The notes under the pieces are model-generated. The model worked only from the letters and a program-made list of their open reading frames with translations. It had not been told where the DNA came from and searched no databases. From Nodosilinea sp. E11 (GTDB lineage Bacteria > Cyanobacteriota > Cyanobacteriia > Phormidesmidales > Phormidesmidaceae), in assembly GCF_032813545.1 (NCBI RefSeq), contig NZ_CP136520.1:180001-244000 (forward strand): a DNA stretch of 64,000 bases, in the 5' to 3' direction. The position numbers were made by a program, and so were the translations under genes. Positions 27,380 to 34,320 of this stretch are shown in pieces; positions within the stretch are counted from its first letter, which is position 1; the number at the start of each line of letters is the position of its first letter.

Positions 27380-27453
27380 CGGGATGTAGCGCAGCTTGGT
27401 AGCGCACTTCGTTCGGGACGAAGGGGCCGTGGGTTCGAATCCCGCCATCCCGA
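27380..27453 (+). tRNA. tRNA-Pro (anticodon CGG)
   Basis: The acceptor arms CGGGATG and CATCCCG pair, with discriminator A. The D arm is GCGC-AGCTTGGTA-GCGC, the anticodon arm CTTCG-TTCGGGA-CGAAG places CGG at 27414-27416, and the T arm is GTGGG-TTCGAAT-CCCGC. CCA is not encoded. The tyrosine integrase gene begins 143 bases downstream, so this is the likely integration target. Confidence 0.97.
27431..27453. other. Probable left attachment site (3' end of tRNA-Pro)
   Basis: Tyrosine integrases next to a tRNA generally insert within the T-arm and 3' end, which here would be GGGTTCGAATCCCGCCATCC and the following CGA. I did not find a second copy by eye in the rest of the window, so the right junction is not proven. 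Confidence 0.5.
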
Positions 27454-27595
27454 TTCTTCTAAAACCTACTGCGGAAGCGCCTTGTAGCCGACGCATCAAC
27501 CTTTTGATGACCCTAACATATTGTCAATAGGGGGGGTGAGGTTGGCTACTTTTGGACGCTTTTGGACGTCTGAGTGGTAGGAAATTGGTAGGAAG

Positions 27596-28750
27596 ATGAC
27601 TACTATGCAACCCCCCGTAGCGGCACGCCCGACGCTGAGCCGCGACCTAGATAGAAGCCTTGTCAAGGTAGAAAGCGATAAAGGTAGGCTGAGATTACGC
27701 TTTACCTATGGAGGCACACGCCACTACATAGCCGTTGGCTTGCCTGATTCCCGAGTTAATCGCATCGTGGCCCAGCAGAAGGCGACTCAGATCGAACTGG
27801 ATATTGCCTCCGGCAACTTCGATGAGACCCTCAAAAAGTACAAGCCACCCAAAGCTGCCGCTAGAAAGCGCGAAGCAACCACCGTGACTGGGCTATTTGA
27901 GAAATTCACAGCGGTTCAGACCAAAGCCAAAGACTTGCAGGTGGGCAGTCTGTGCCGCTATGGAGCTACGCAGCGACATTTAGACGCATTTTTCTCAACT
28001 AAGCCAGCAGACAATGTGGATGAGGGCAGTGCCGCCGCTTTTGCCGAGTACTTGCGAAAGCGAGTGGTCGAACGAACGGCCAAAGACTACTTAACCCTAG
28101 TTAAGTCCTGTTGGAACTGGGCTGAGCAGACACTCGGACAAAACCCCTGGGCATCCGTTCTAGAGAGAGTGAAACCAGCCCCTAAACAGAAGGTTAAGCC
28201 TTTTACATTGGCTGAGGTCCAAGCTATCTTGGCGGCGTTTAGAACGGATCGTTACTACCAGCACTACGCCGACTTCGTGACGTTCCTATTCGGTACAGGC
28301 TGTCGTTTTGGGGAAGCTGTAGCCCTAAAATGGAAGCATATTGCCGATGACTACTCAACGGTATGGATTGGCGAATCTGTTTCTAGAGGAGTCCGTAAGA
28401 CCACCAAAACGGGGAAAGATCGGACGATAACCCTTACCCCCACGGTGGCAGAAATGCTATCTGCTAGAAAACCTACCAACGTAGATCCTGAAGCATCAGT
28501 TTTTCCATCGCCGAAGGGAAAGCTCCTCAACGACCATACCTTCCGTCGCCGAGCCTGGACCAAAATCTTGACCCGGCTCGAAATTACCTACCGGAAGCCT
28601 TACTCTACCCGCCATACTGCCATCAGCCATACTCTGGCTAATGGCGCAAATCCTCTAGCGGTAGCAGAGCAAACAGGTCACGATCCTCAAATTTTGTTCA
28701 AACATTATGCCTCCGTCATTCAGAAATCTGCTGTGATGGTGGAATTTTAA
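27596..28750 (+). CDS. int: Tyrosine recombinase/integrase
   Basis: The 384-residue protein has an N-terminal arm-binding-like segment (GRLRLRFTYGGTRHYIAVGL), a core-binding SAM-like region (about 95-190) and the catalytic domain. The catalytic Arg lies in GTGCRFGEAVALKW near residue 236, R-x-x-H in YSTRHTAISH near 338, and His then Tyr in TGHDPQILFKHYAS near 361 and 371. It cuts and joins attachment sites to move the element. GGTAGGAAG precedes the ATG. Its position 143 bases after tRNA-Pro fits site-specific insertion there. Confidence 0.93.
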   Translation: MTTMQPPVAARPTLSRDLDRSLVKVESDKGRLRLRFTYGGTRHYIAVGLPDSRVNRIVAQQKATQIELDIASGNFDETLKKYKPPKAAARKREATTVTGLFEKFTAVQTKAKDLQVGSLCRYGATQRHLDAFFSTKPADNVDEGSAAAFAEYLRKRVVERTAKDYLTLVKSCWNWAEQTLGQNPWASVLERVKPAPKQKVKPFTLAEVQAILAAFRTDRYYQHYADFVTFLFGTGCRFGEAVALKWKHIADDYSTVWIGESVSRGVRKTTKTGKDRTITLTPTVAEMLSARKPTNVDPEASVFPSPKGKLLNDHTFRRRAWTKILTRLEITYRKPYSTRHTAISHTLANGANPLAVAEQTGHDPQILFKHYASVIQKSAVMVEF

Positions 28751-28760
28751 AGCGCTAACG

Positions 28761-29396
28761 TTATAGCTTGTGTCCAGCCCAAACTACCCTGCCCATGATG
28801 CTTAGGCCATTAGCTTTGCTAGACAGGTCTAAGGAAAAAGCTTCGTAGGCAGGGTTATCACTTAGCACCCGGAAGTTATTTTCGGGGATGTATTGCAAGC
28901 GCTTAATCAAAATTCGCTCATTTAGCTTAAACAGGAAAAGGCCATGGTCGATAGCCGCTAACTCCCTAACACGAGTATCTACTAGGACTAGGTCTCCGAG
29001 AACCAGGGTAGGCTCCATGCTTTCGTCCTGAACTTGGGTGAGGAGTAAGTGGTCATAAGACTTTGGGAACTCAGACTTTAGCCAGTCCGTCTGGAAAGCT
29101 AGCGGATCCTTATAGATATACTCTTTGGATTCTCCGTCTCCCAAGCTGTTGTGACCGGGCTGACCACCAGCCAGCCATTCTACGCTGACGTTTGCCGTGC
29201 GTGCTATGGCGAGCAGTGCAGGTCGGGTAGGTTCGCTTTGGCCGTTGAGGTATTGTCGCAAAACTGTGTCAGAGAAACCACAGCTTCGTGCAAATCCTCG
29301 AATGCTATTCTCTCCAACGGCCTGTTTTAAGCGTTGGGGGAAATCGTTTGAGTCGGTCAGTACCGCCTGCCCCTCATTAGAAGGCGTGTTATTCAT
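28761..29396 (-). CDS. CI-like repressor: HTH plus S24 self-cleaving peptidase
   Basis: The N-terminal 70 residues form an XRE-type helix-turn-helix (FARSCGFSDTVLRQYLNG). A linker with a candidate Ala-Gly cleavage site (LAGG, residues 76-77) follows, and then an S24 domain with Ser126 in DESMEPTLVLGDLVLVD and Lys165 in ERILIKRLQ. This is the architecture of lambda CI-type repressors that autocleave when RecA is activated by DNA damage. It is transcribed away from the Ner-like gene and presumably represses the element until SOS. It is convergent with the integrase and overlaps nothing. Confidence 0.88.
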   Translation of the reverse strand: MNNTPSNEGQAVLTDSNDFPQRLKQAVGENSIRGFARSCGFSDTVLRQYLNGQSEPTRPALLAIARTANVSVEWLAGGQPGHNSLGDGESKEYIYKDPLAFQTDWLKSEFPKSYDHLLLTQVQDESMEPTLVLGDLVLVDTRVRELAAIDHGLFLFKLNERILIKRLQYIPENNFRVLSDNPAYEAFSLDLSSKANGLSIMGRVVWAGHKL

Positions 29397-29433
29397 CGCA
29401 AGTCCAGAGATTTAGTATTGCAAATTATAGCGC

Positions 29434-29487
29434 TTGACATGCGCGTTATTAATTGTTAGCTTCATCGATATACAAATTGATGGAGCT
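29434..29487. promoter_or_regulatory. Switch region with inverted repeat between repressor and Ner-like gene
   Basis: In the 102-base divergent space a TTGACA (29434-29439) stands at the right place for a plus-strand promoter, and AGCTTCATC (29458-29466) faces GATGGAGCT (29479-29487) in an inverted repeat that differs at one position. A second dyad, GCGC-TTGACAT-GCGC, overlaps the TTGACA. These are plausible operators for the CI-like or Ner-like proteins. Confidence 0.45.
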
Positions 29488-29498
29488 TTGTTGATCTT

Positions 29499-29822
29499 AT
29501 GCACGTAGAGGACATTAAGGCAGCTCTTCGTAAGCAAGGCTGGACGTTGGCCGGTATTGCTAAGGAACTCGGTGTAGGGCCTTCTGCCATCTCCCACGCC
29601 CTGACAAGGCAACGGTCTCGCAGGGTTGAAAAAGTGATCGCGGCCAAGCTCGGCCTGTCTCCTCGGGAGATCTGGCCTCAACGTTATAAAGGAGGGGCAA
29701 CCCATGAATCAGTTTGTCAGCAAGCAGGAAGCGTTACAGTACCTCAATCTCAGCAGCACTACCTTAAAAAAATACAGATTGCAGGGCCTGTTAATCGAGG
29801 GCATTCACTGGGTTCGCATTAA
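29499..29822 (+). CDS. Ner/Nlp-like winged helix-turn-helix regulator
   Basis: The first 65 residues match the Mu Ner/SfsB (Nlp) family: VEDIKAALRKQGWTLAGIAK, then ELGVGPSAISHALTRQRSR, VEKVIAAKLGLSPREIWPQ and RYK. Ner represses early phage transcription. The frame runs on for another 40 residues of a different character (THESVCQQAGSVTVPQ), overlapping the next gene by 119 bases. The tail may simply be read-through of coding DNA from the next gene. The gene is divergent from the CI-like repressor. Confidence 0.75.
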   Translation: MHVEDIKAALRKQGWTLAGIAKELGVGPSAISHALTRQRSRRVEKVIAAKLGLSPREIWPQRYKGGATHESVCQQAGSVTVPQSQQHYLKKIQIAGPVNRGHSLGSH

Positions 29823-29973
29823 TAGCCGCTGTACCCGCTACAACTTGGAGCTCATCAAAGATTGGCTCCAAAACCGCCATGACCCAGTGGCCCACCAACG
29901 GGCCATTGAGATTTATCAGGCCAGTTTGTTGAGTAACCAGCGAAAAGTTCCTCAGCGATCTAATCGTCGATAA
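29704..29973 (+). CDS. Small HTH/excisionase-like protein
   Basis: The 89-residue protein starts VSKQEALQYLNLSSTTLKKY, then has IEGIHWVRINSRCTRYNLEL and IKDWLQNR. The pattern is a winged-helix MerR/excisionase-like DNA-binding domain. Its place in a small early operon after the Ner-like gene is where excision or regulatory factors lie. AGGAGG lies 6-11 bases upstream of the ATG (AAAGGAGGGGCAACCC). A hairpin terminator follows at 30070. Confidence 0.7.
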   Translation: MNQFVSKQEALQYLNLSSTTLKKYRLQGLLIEGIHWVRINSRCTRYNLELIKDWLQNRHDPVAHQRAIEIYQASLLSNQRKVPQRSNRR

Positions 29974-30302
29974 CCTCAGGGACATCAAGCTGCCTTGATA
30001 TCTCGATAGTCCATCAAGTATGTGATGAAGAGCTAGGCTTAGCATCTCATTCTTGAGGCCTATGAAAAAACACCCTAACTACAACGCAGTAAGGGTGTCA
30101 GACTTTCTTTGTTTATTTTCTGAGCCAGGCCAATCAACATCCTGATGTGGTTTTCGCCGAACCGCCCAGGGCATTAATCTGCGGCTAGAAGTGGTGTCTT
30201 CAACTATAGCAAAGACATCGGAAATGTCTACCCTGGGCACAGTTAACGGTTAAAGCAGCCGGTTGATTGTGGTGGCCTGGCTCCTAAATTCAGGAGCTAA
30301 CC
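29974..30302. other. 329-base leader between the excisionase-like and DUF3987 genes
   Basis: Apart from the terminator at 30070-30110 there is no gene here. A hairpin-like GCGGCTAG and an AT-rich run are present. The last 60 bases carry AGGAGC ahead of the next ATG. Confidence 0.5.
30070..30110 (+). terminator. Intrinsic terminator after the early operon
   Basis: ACACCCT (30070-30076) pairs with AGGGTGT (30092-30098) over a 15-base loop. A T-rich segment (CTTTCTTTGTTTATTTTC) follows. Confidence 0.55.
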
Positions 30303-32699
30303 ATGGCACAGTACATTTACTCGGGGCGATCGCGCCCCTGTCCTATTTGTGGACGCACTAAAGACCAGGACTGCCGCTGGAATGGGGAGGTGGTGTTCTG
30401 CCACACCCACGTAGACCAGGATGGCGCGGTAGACGGCTACGTTTACCGAGGTGCGACAGCCGATGGCATGTGGGGGCAATACTTTGCAGCCACCGCCTCA
30501 CCCGAGAAGCCGGTTCGACCCCAGCAGCGTCAGGATTACTTTTATCCGAGCCGAGCTGGGCAGCCCCTGGTAAAGGTGACGCGGGTAGATCGGGGCAACG
30601 GCGCGAAGTTTTTTGTCCAGTACCACTGGAATGGGCAGCAGTGGGTCAAAGGGTTGACCCCTGAGATTAGAGCCCAGGTGCCGATCTACCGCTACCAGAA
30701 TGTCCAGAATGCCGTATCCATCGGTCAACCCATCTGGATGGTGGAGGGGGAAGGCTGCGCTGATGCCCTGTGGGCGATCGGCATTCCCGCGACAACTACT
30801 CTGGGTGGCTCGAAGAAGTACCGCAGCTATGGTGATTACCGTCAGGATTTGCAGGCGGCCCAACTGGTGCTGTGCCCAGATCGCGACCAGGTCGGCATTG
30901 CCCATATGGAGGAAGTTGCCCAGGACTTCCCCTCGGCCCAGTGGTGCTATCCCTACCCGGATAGTCTGCGCTGGCAGAACTTGCCGAAGCATGGCGGACT
31001 GGATGTGGTGGATTGGATTCACGATGGGGCCACAGCAGAGCAAATTCGGGCGGCGGTGCAAGACCGGCGGCAGCTGGAGGTCAGCTCTACTCAAGGCCCC
31101 GAGCGACTGTCTGTGCAAGCCTTGCAAGACCAGATTCGCACCTACCTGGTCACAAGCCCCACTAAACTGGCCCTGGCGGCGCAGGTGGTGCAGTGGCACC
31201 AGGAGACGGGGCTATCGGCTAGGGATATCGGCAACCTGGTCACTCTGGTGCAGGCGGAGCTGGAGCAAACCGAAGAGCGGGACGATCGCCGAGCTGAAAT
31301 TCACCAGCTGCTCAAAATTGGCGACTACCAGCTGTGTCTAGGAGAGTATCTCCACGCTGACCTGGCGGAACCCTTAGAGCAGATCGCTGACTGGATTGGG
31401 GCGACGCCAGCGGCAATGCTGGTGACGCTACTGCCGGTAGCGGCGTCATTGCTGCGGGTCGGTACGGAGCTGGAGATTGACGCCGGGATGGGGTTCTCAG
31501 TGCCGCCAATTGTATTCACGGGATTGGTGGCCCCCTCGGGCAGCAAGAAGAGCCCGATTCAGAGGCAGATTTTGGGGCCGCTCTCGCTGCTTCAGGCGGA
31601 GGCGGATCAGGAGTATGAGTATGCCGCCTCGGAATATGAGGTTGATCTGCGGGATTGGGAGCAAACTAGGGCAGAGGATAGGGGCATTCGCCCGAGGAAG
31701 CCGATGCCACGGGAATACCACACCTCGGATGCGACACGGGAGGCGATCGCCCGAATCCAAGCCCAACAGCCGGAGCGGGGCATTTTGGTGACGCCGGATG
31801 AATTGGCAGGTCTGTTCAAGGGACAGAACCAGTATCGCAATGGCCGGGGCAATGATAAGGAGTCGCTGCTGACGGCCTTTGATGGCTCAGGGCTGAAGGT
31901 AGATCGAGCTAGTGGCCTGCGCATTAGCCTGCCGCGCACCAGTCTGAGCCTAACGGGGACGATTCAGCCCGATATTCTGCGGGAGATGATGGGGGATTGC
32001 TCGGATGCCAGTGGCCAGTGGGCCAGATTTTTGTGGTGTTTGCTGCCGCTGAAACCTGCGCCGTTTCCCCGGCGGACGGTGTGCCATGACGTATCGGAGC
32101 GGCTCTATGGCCTCTACCAGCAGTTGGAGGGGTTAACGGCTCAGTGCTACCGGCTGAGCCCTGAGGCCAAGGCATTATTTGCGGATTGGTATGACCAGCT
32201 GGATCAGCTGCGGGTGACGGAGACGCACCCAGGCTTGCAGGCAGTCTATTCCAAGATGCAGGGCTATACGGGGCGGCTGGCGCTGATTCTTCACTGCCTG
32301 AATGCAGCGGTGGAGGGGCATTTGCCGAATAATGCGGTGGATGCGGGCCAGATGCAGGCAGCGATTAAGCTGGGGCGTTGGTTCATTGGCCAGGTGAAGC
32401 TGCTCTATGCGGACGGCAATACGGTTGATGGGGCGCTGGAGCCGGTCTATACGAAGCTAATTCAGCTATCGCGGGTGCGGGGCTGGCTGCGAGCGAAGGA
32501 TGTACGGAATTATGAGCGCAGTTTACGGAAGGCGGAGGTGGAGGTGATTCGCGCTCATTTTTTGGAGCTGGAGGCGATGGGGTATGGGGAAACTCAGGGG
32601 ATGGGGAATCGGCTGCGGTGGCGGGCAACGGTAGACGCGGTAGACAGATTTGAGGAAACGGTAGACGGGGTGTCTACCGCTGAAAGTGTTGATGACTAA
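30303..32699 (+). CDS. Replication/primase-like protein: Zn-finger, TOPRIM-like, DUF3987
   Basis: Residues 13-36 carry a zinc-binding array (C13, C16, C24, C33, H34 or H36). A TOPRIM-like half follows, with WMVEGEGCADALWAIGI and LVLCPDRDQVG. From about residue 380 the DUF3987 domain shows an ATPase-like loop GLVAPSGSKKSPIQ near residue 412 and TPDELAGLFKGQN further on. DUF3987 proteins are common in phages and plasmids as helicase- or primase-linked replication factors. The start ATG has AGGAG 6 bases upstream. The last codons overlap the first of a cluster of GTCTACCG octamers, as if the gene and origin form one unit. Confidence 0.8.
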   Translation: MAQYIYSGRSRPCPICGRTKDQDCRWNGEVVFCHTHVDQDGAVDGYVYRGATADGMWGQYFAATASPEKPVRPQQRQDYFYPSRAGQPLVKVTRVDRGNGAKFFVQYHWNGQQWVKGLTPEIRAQVPIYRYQNVQNAVSIGQPIWMVEGEGCADALWAIGIPATTTLGGSKKYRSYGDYRQDLQAAQLVLCPDRDQVGIAHMEEVAQDFPSAQWCYPYPDSLRWQNLPKHGGLDVVDWIHDGATAEQIRAAVQDRRQLEVSSTQGPERLSVQALQDQIRTYLVTSPTKLALAAQVVQWHQETGLSARDIGNLVTLVQAELEQTEERDDRRAEIHQLLKIGDYQLCLGEYLHADLAEPLEQIADWIGATPAAMLVTLLPVAASLLRVGTELEIDAGMGFSVPPIVFTGLVAPSGSKKSPIQRQILGPLSLLQAEADQEYEYAASEYEVDLRDWEQTRAEDRGIRPRKPMPREYHTSDATREAIARIQAQQPERGILVTPDELAGLFKGQNQYRNGRGNDKESLLTAFDGSGLKVDRASGLRISLPRTSLSLTGTIQPDILREMMGDCSDASGQWARFLWCLLPLKPAPFPRRTVCHDVSERLYGLYQQLEGLTAQCYRLSPEAKALFADWYDQLDQLRVTETHPGLQAVYSKMQGYTGRLALILHCLNAAVEGHLPNNAVDAGQMQAAIKLGRWFIGQVKLLYADGNTVDGALEPVYTKLIQLSRVRGWLRAKDVRNYERSLRKAEVEVIRAHFLELEAMGYGETQGMGNRLRWRATVDAVDRFEETVDGVSTAESVDD

Positions 32700-32853
32700 G
32701 GGTTGTAGCGAAACGGTAGACAAGTAGACAGGGTTTGCCAATGGGGAATTGCTAGGAAAGTGTCTACCGTCTACCGAAATGGCTGAAGAGATTGTGGATA
32801 AAGGCTTTTGCCCGGTAGACACTCTGTCTACCGGGCGTCTACCATGTCTACCG
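32629..32853. repeat. Cluster of CGGTAGAC/GTCTACCG octamers (iteron-like)
   Basis: At least ten exact copies of the octamer occur in 225 bases: forward CGGTAGAC at 32629, 32638, 32659, 32714 and 32813; reverse GTCTACCG at 32672, 32762, 32769, 32826 and 32846. One-mismatch copies lie at 32837 and elsewhere. Two pairs have identical geometry, CGGTAGAC-5-GTCTACCG, at 32659-32679 and 32813-32833. The first four lie in the 3' end of the DUF3987 gene, the rest after its stop. This looks like a binding-site array, perhaps an origin. Confidence 0.8.
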
Positions 32854-32861
32854 AAAATCGA

Positions 32862-33095
32862 TTACTCCTCGTCGTTGTCTGTGAACAAACTCGTTAGATC
32901 GCGGTAGCCACTGACGACTCGCAAGATGTCTACTCTAGATTCGGTTGCGGTATAGAGAATGAGGCGTTGCTGATTCAGGGTATGAAGCGACGGCTCAAAT
33001 CTTTGAAAACTCCTTCCGGATTGCGCAAATTCATACTGCCATTCAGCAACGCCGCCTAAGCTACGAGCACGTAGGCCAACACGGCGCGTGCAGCC
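32862..33095 (-). pseudogene. Remnant of a ParE/RelE-family toxin (C-terminal part)
   Basis: A minus-strand frame without any ATG or other good start reads GRSFQRFEPSLHTLNQQRL and then ILYTATESRVDILRVVSGYR, ending DLTSLF. This is the last two-thirds of a ParE-type toxin fold (strand with RVVSGYRDL). An in-frame stop lies just upstream at 33096-33098, and the N-terminal helices are lost. No antitoxin gene is next to it. I judge it a dead copy. Confidence 0.6.
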
Positions 33096-33112
33096 TTAAA
33101 GCAATCTTCTTG

Positions 33113-33304
33113 ATGACCACCGAGTGCACAGAGCCTGAGTTCACTAATCTCAAAGAAGAATTAGAAGAGTTAGGTTATAGGCTGAACGTAGTAGACGGCT
33201 GCACAAAAGAGCATCAGGATGCGAGACAACGCGCTTTCAATGATGCAATGACCACTGCTCAAGTAGGAGAGATCACATGCAGATCGAATTTCCCGACCAT
33301 TTAG
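33113..33304 (+). CDS. Small unknown protein, 63 aa
   Basis: The frame starts at ATG 33113 and reads acidic and helical (KEELEELGYRLNVVDG, then TKEHQDARQRAFNDAM). No family is recognised. It overlaps the next small frame by 28 bases, and no clear Shine-Dalgarno precedes it. It may be real element cargo, or a chance frame. Confidence 0.3.
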   Translation: MTTECTEPEFTNLKEELEELGYRLNVVDGCTKEHQDARQRAFNDAMTTAQVGEITCRSNFPTI

Positions 33305-33435
33305 TACCTACCGTAGATAAGTCAGTGAAGGCTTTGAGTGACCAAGCCTTTTTATCAAGTGAGGACCGAACAGTACTTGTCCTACTTCGAGAACTGCAGC
33401 AAGCCATTAGTGTTAGCAAGAGCAAAGAGAAGTAA
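33277..33435 (+). CDS. Small unknown protein, 52 aa
   Basis: The frame MQIEFPDHLVPTVDKSVKAL and the following SDQAFLSSEDRTVLVLLREL is preceded by AGGAG at 33265-33269 and ends in TAATG, overlapping the next ATG. The good Shine-Dalgarno and the coupled stop-start favour a real gene. It is helical, and its function is unknown. Confidence 0.5.
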   Translation: MQIEFPDHLVPTVDKSVKALSDQAFLSSEDRTVLVLLRELQQAISVSKSKEK

Positions 33436-33662
33436 TGGCTAAAATCATGACCCGCTGGGAGACTTTCTCATACGATGTCTTGGGCAACAAGCACGATGGG
33501 TACGAGGTCAACAACATCTACAGAGGTGAAGAAGTTGACCTAGCCCTTGAGTTAAAAGGCTACAACCAGGGCACCCCGCATGGCCCCCTAAATCCCCCAA
33601 TTCTGAGGGGGCAAATCATACTTGCGTTAAGCAATGCCGAGAATGAGGTAGCTCTCCATTGA
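33435..33662 (+). CDS. Small phage-like protein, C-terminus replaced by a repeat
   Basis: The first 40 residues (TRWETFSYDVLGNKHDGYEV, then NNIYRGEEVDLALEL) resemble a short phage/plasmid protein with a YDVxGNxxDGYEVN signature. From about residue 47 the sequence (GTPHGPLNPPILRG) comes from a dispersed repeat with CCCCCTAAATCCCCC. The natural C-terminus appears lost. It is translationally coupled to the preceding small gene. Confidence 0.45.
   Translation: MAKIMTRWETFSYDVLGNKHDGYEVNNIYRGEEVDLALELKGYNQGTPHGPLNPPILRGQIILALSNAENEVALH
33580..33640. repeat. Dispersed repeat at the junction of two truncated genes
   Basis: The segment contains GGCCCCCTAAATCCCCCAA and then TTCTGAGGGGG, a palindromic run of a kind I have seen often in cyanobacterial intergenic DNA. 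Here it ends the plus-strand small gene and supplies the last residues of the minus-strand toxin. Confidence 0.5.
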
Positions 33663-33857
33663 GATGCTGCGTAGCTCTGGGAGGATTTTGTCGCGTGGCC
33701 GCCCTAGATTAGGGAATTGGGTGATTCTGGCGAATTTGGCATCGAGCTTTGAGAGAAAGCGCTCGGCCTGCTGAAGCCCAGTCTGGCTAGCGATGTAGTC
33801 TGCAATGGCCTCAATGTCTTGAATGGCAGGCTGGGTTAGGTAAAACTGAGGGGCCAT
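33627..33857 (-). pseudogene. ParE-family toxin, C-terminally truncated
   Basis: The N-terminal 70 residues are a regular ParE (FYLTQPAIQDIEAIADYIAS, later FPNLGRPRDKILPELRSISM). The frame then hits GIA and stops, in the repeat. The final strands and the Tyr/Arg-containing tail found in other ParE proteins (YRDL) are missing. The usual length is about 95-100 residues against 76 here. It overlaps the antitoxin stop by one base in a TAATG, so it was once a normal pair. Activity is unlikely. Confidence 0.65.
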
Positions 33858-34123
33858 TATTCGGCGGAAGCGTGGCGAGACCGCAGATTTTCTCTAATTT
33901 GGGCCATGGCGGAAGAGCCTTCAACGAGTTCGCCACGTTGGGCTGCATCCCAGCCGACCTGGGCATCTTGCTGGAGTTCGGGGAGTCGCCCTTGATAGAT
34001 ATCGTCTTGCTGGTCGAGCAGGTGGATGCCTGCTGTGATGACGTCTAGGGCAGATTGGTATTTGCCAGCAGCGAGTTGGCGTTGGATGAGTTGCTCTAAT
34101 TCAGGGGGAAGGACGATTTGCAT
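33857..34123 (-). CDS. ParD-family antitoxin
   Basis: The 88-residue protein starts MQIVLPPELEQLIQRQLAAG, a ribbon-helix-helix region, with KYQSALDVITAGIHLLDQQ as the second part and a toxin-binding tail rich in Ala and Arg. It matches ParD antitoxins that bind ParE and repress the operon. The toxin partner downstream is truncated, so this antitoxin may be an orphan that could still neutralise related toxins. Confidence 0.8.
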   Translation of the reverse strand: MQIVLPPELEQLIQRQLAAGKYQSALDVITAGIHLLDQQDDIYQGRLPELQQDAQVGWDAAQRGELVEGSSAMAQIRENLRSRHASAE

Positions 34124-34320
34124 AGTGGAGGTAGAAAAGCAAAAGTTCTGGTTTGATTTTAGCGTTATGGGATAAATGCACTGCTTTCACCCGAATTCAA
34201 TTAGAAAAAACGCAGCAACTTGTAAATAGAAAACGGTGCCACACTTATAATTCGTTCAATTTTCCGAACCGAGTTGAGCAACAATTGAAAACCACTAAAA
34301 ATATCCTGTTCAGTTTTCAG

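Noticed and set aside
27431-27453. Search for a direct repeat of the tRNA-Pro 3' end inside the window
   Set aside because: I found no second copy by eye, so I did not call a right boundary of the element.
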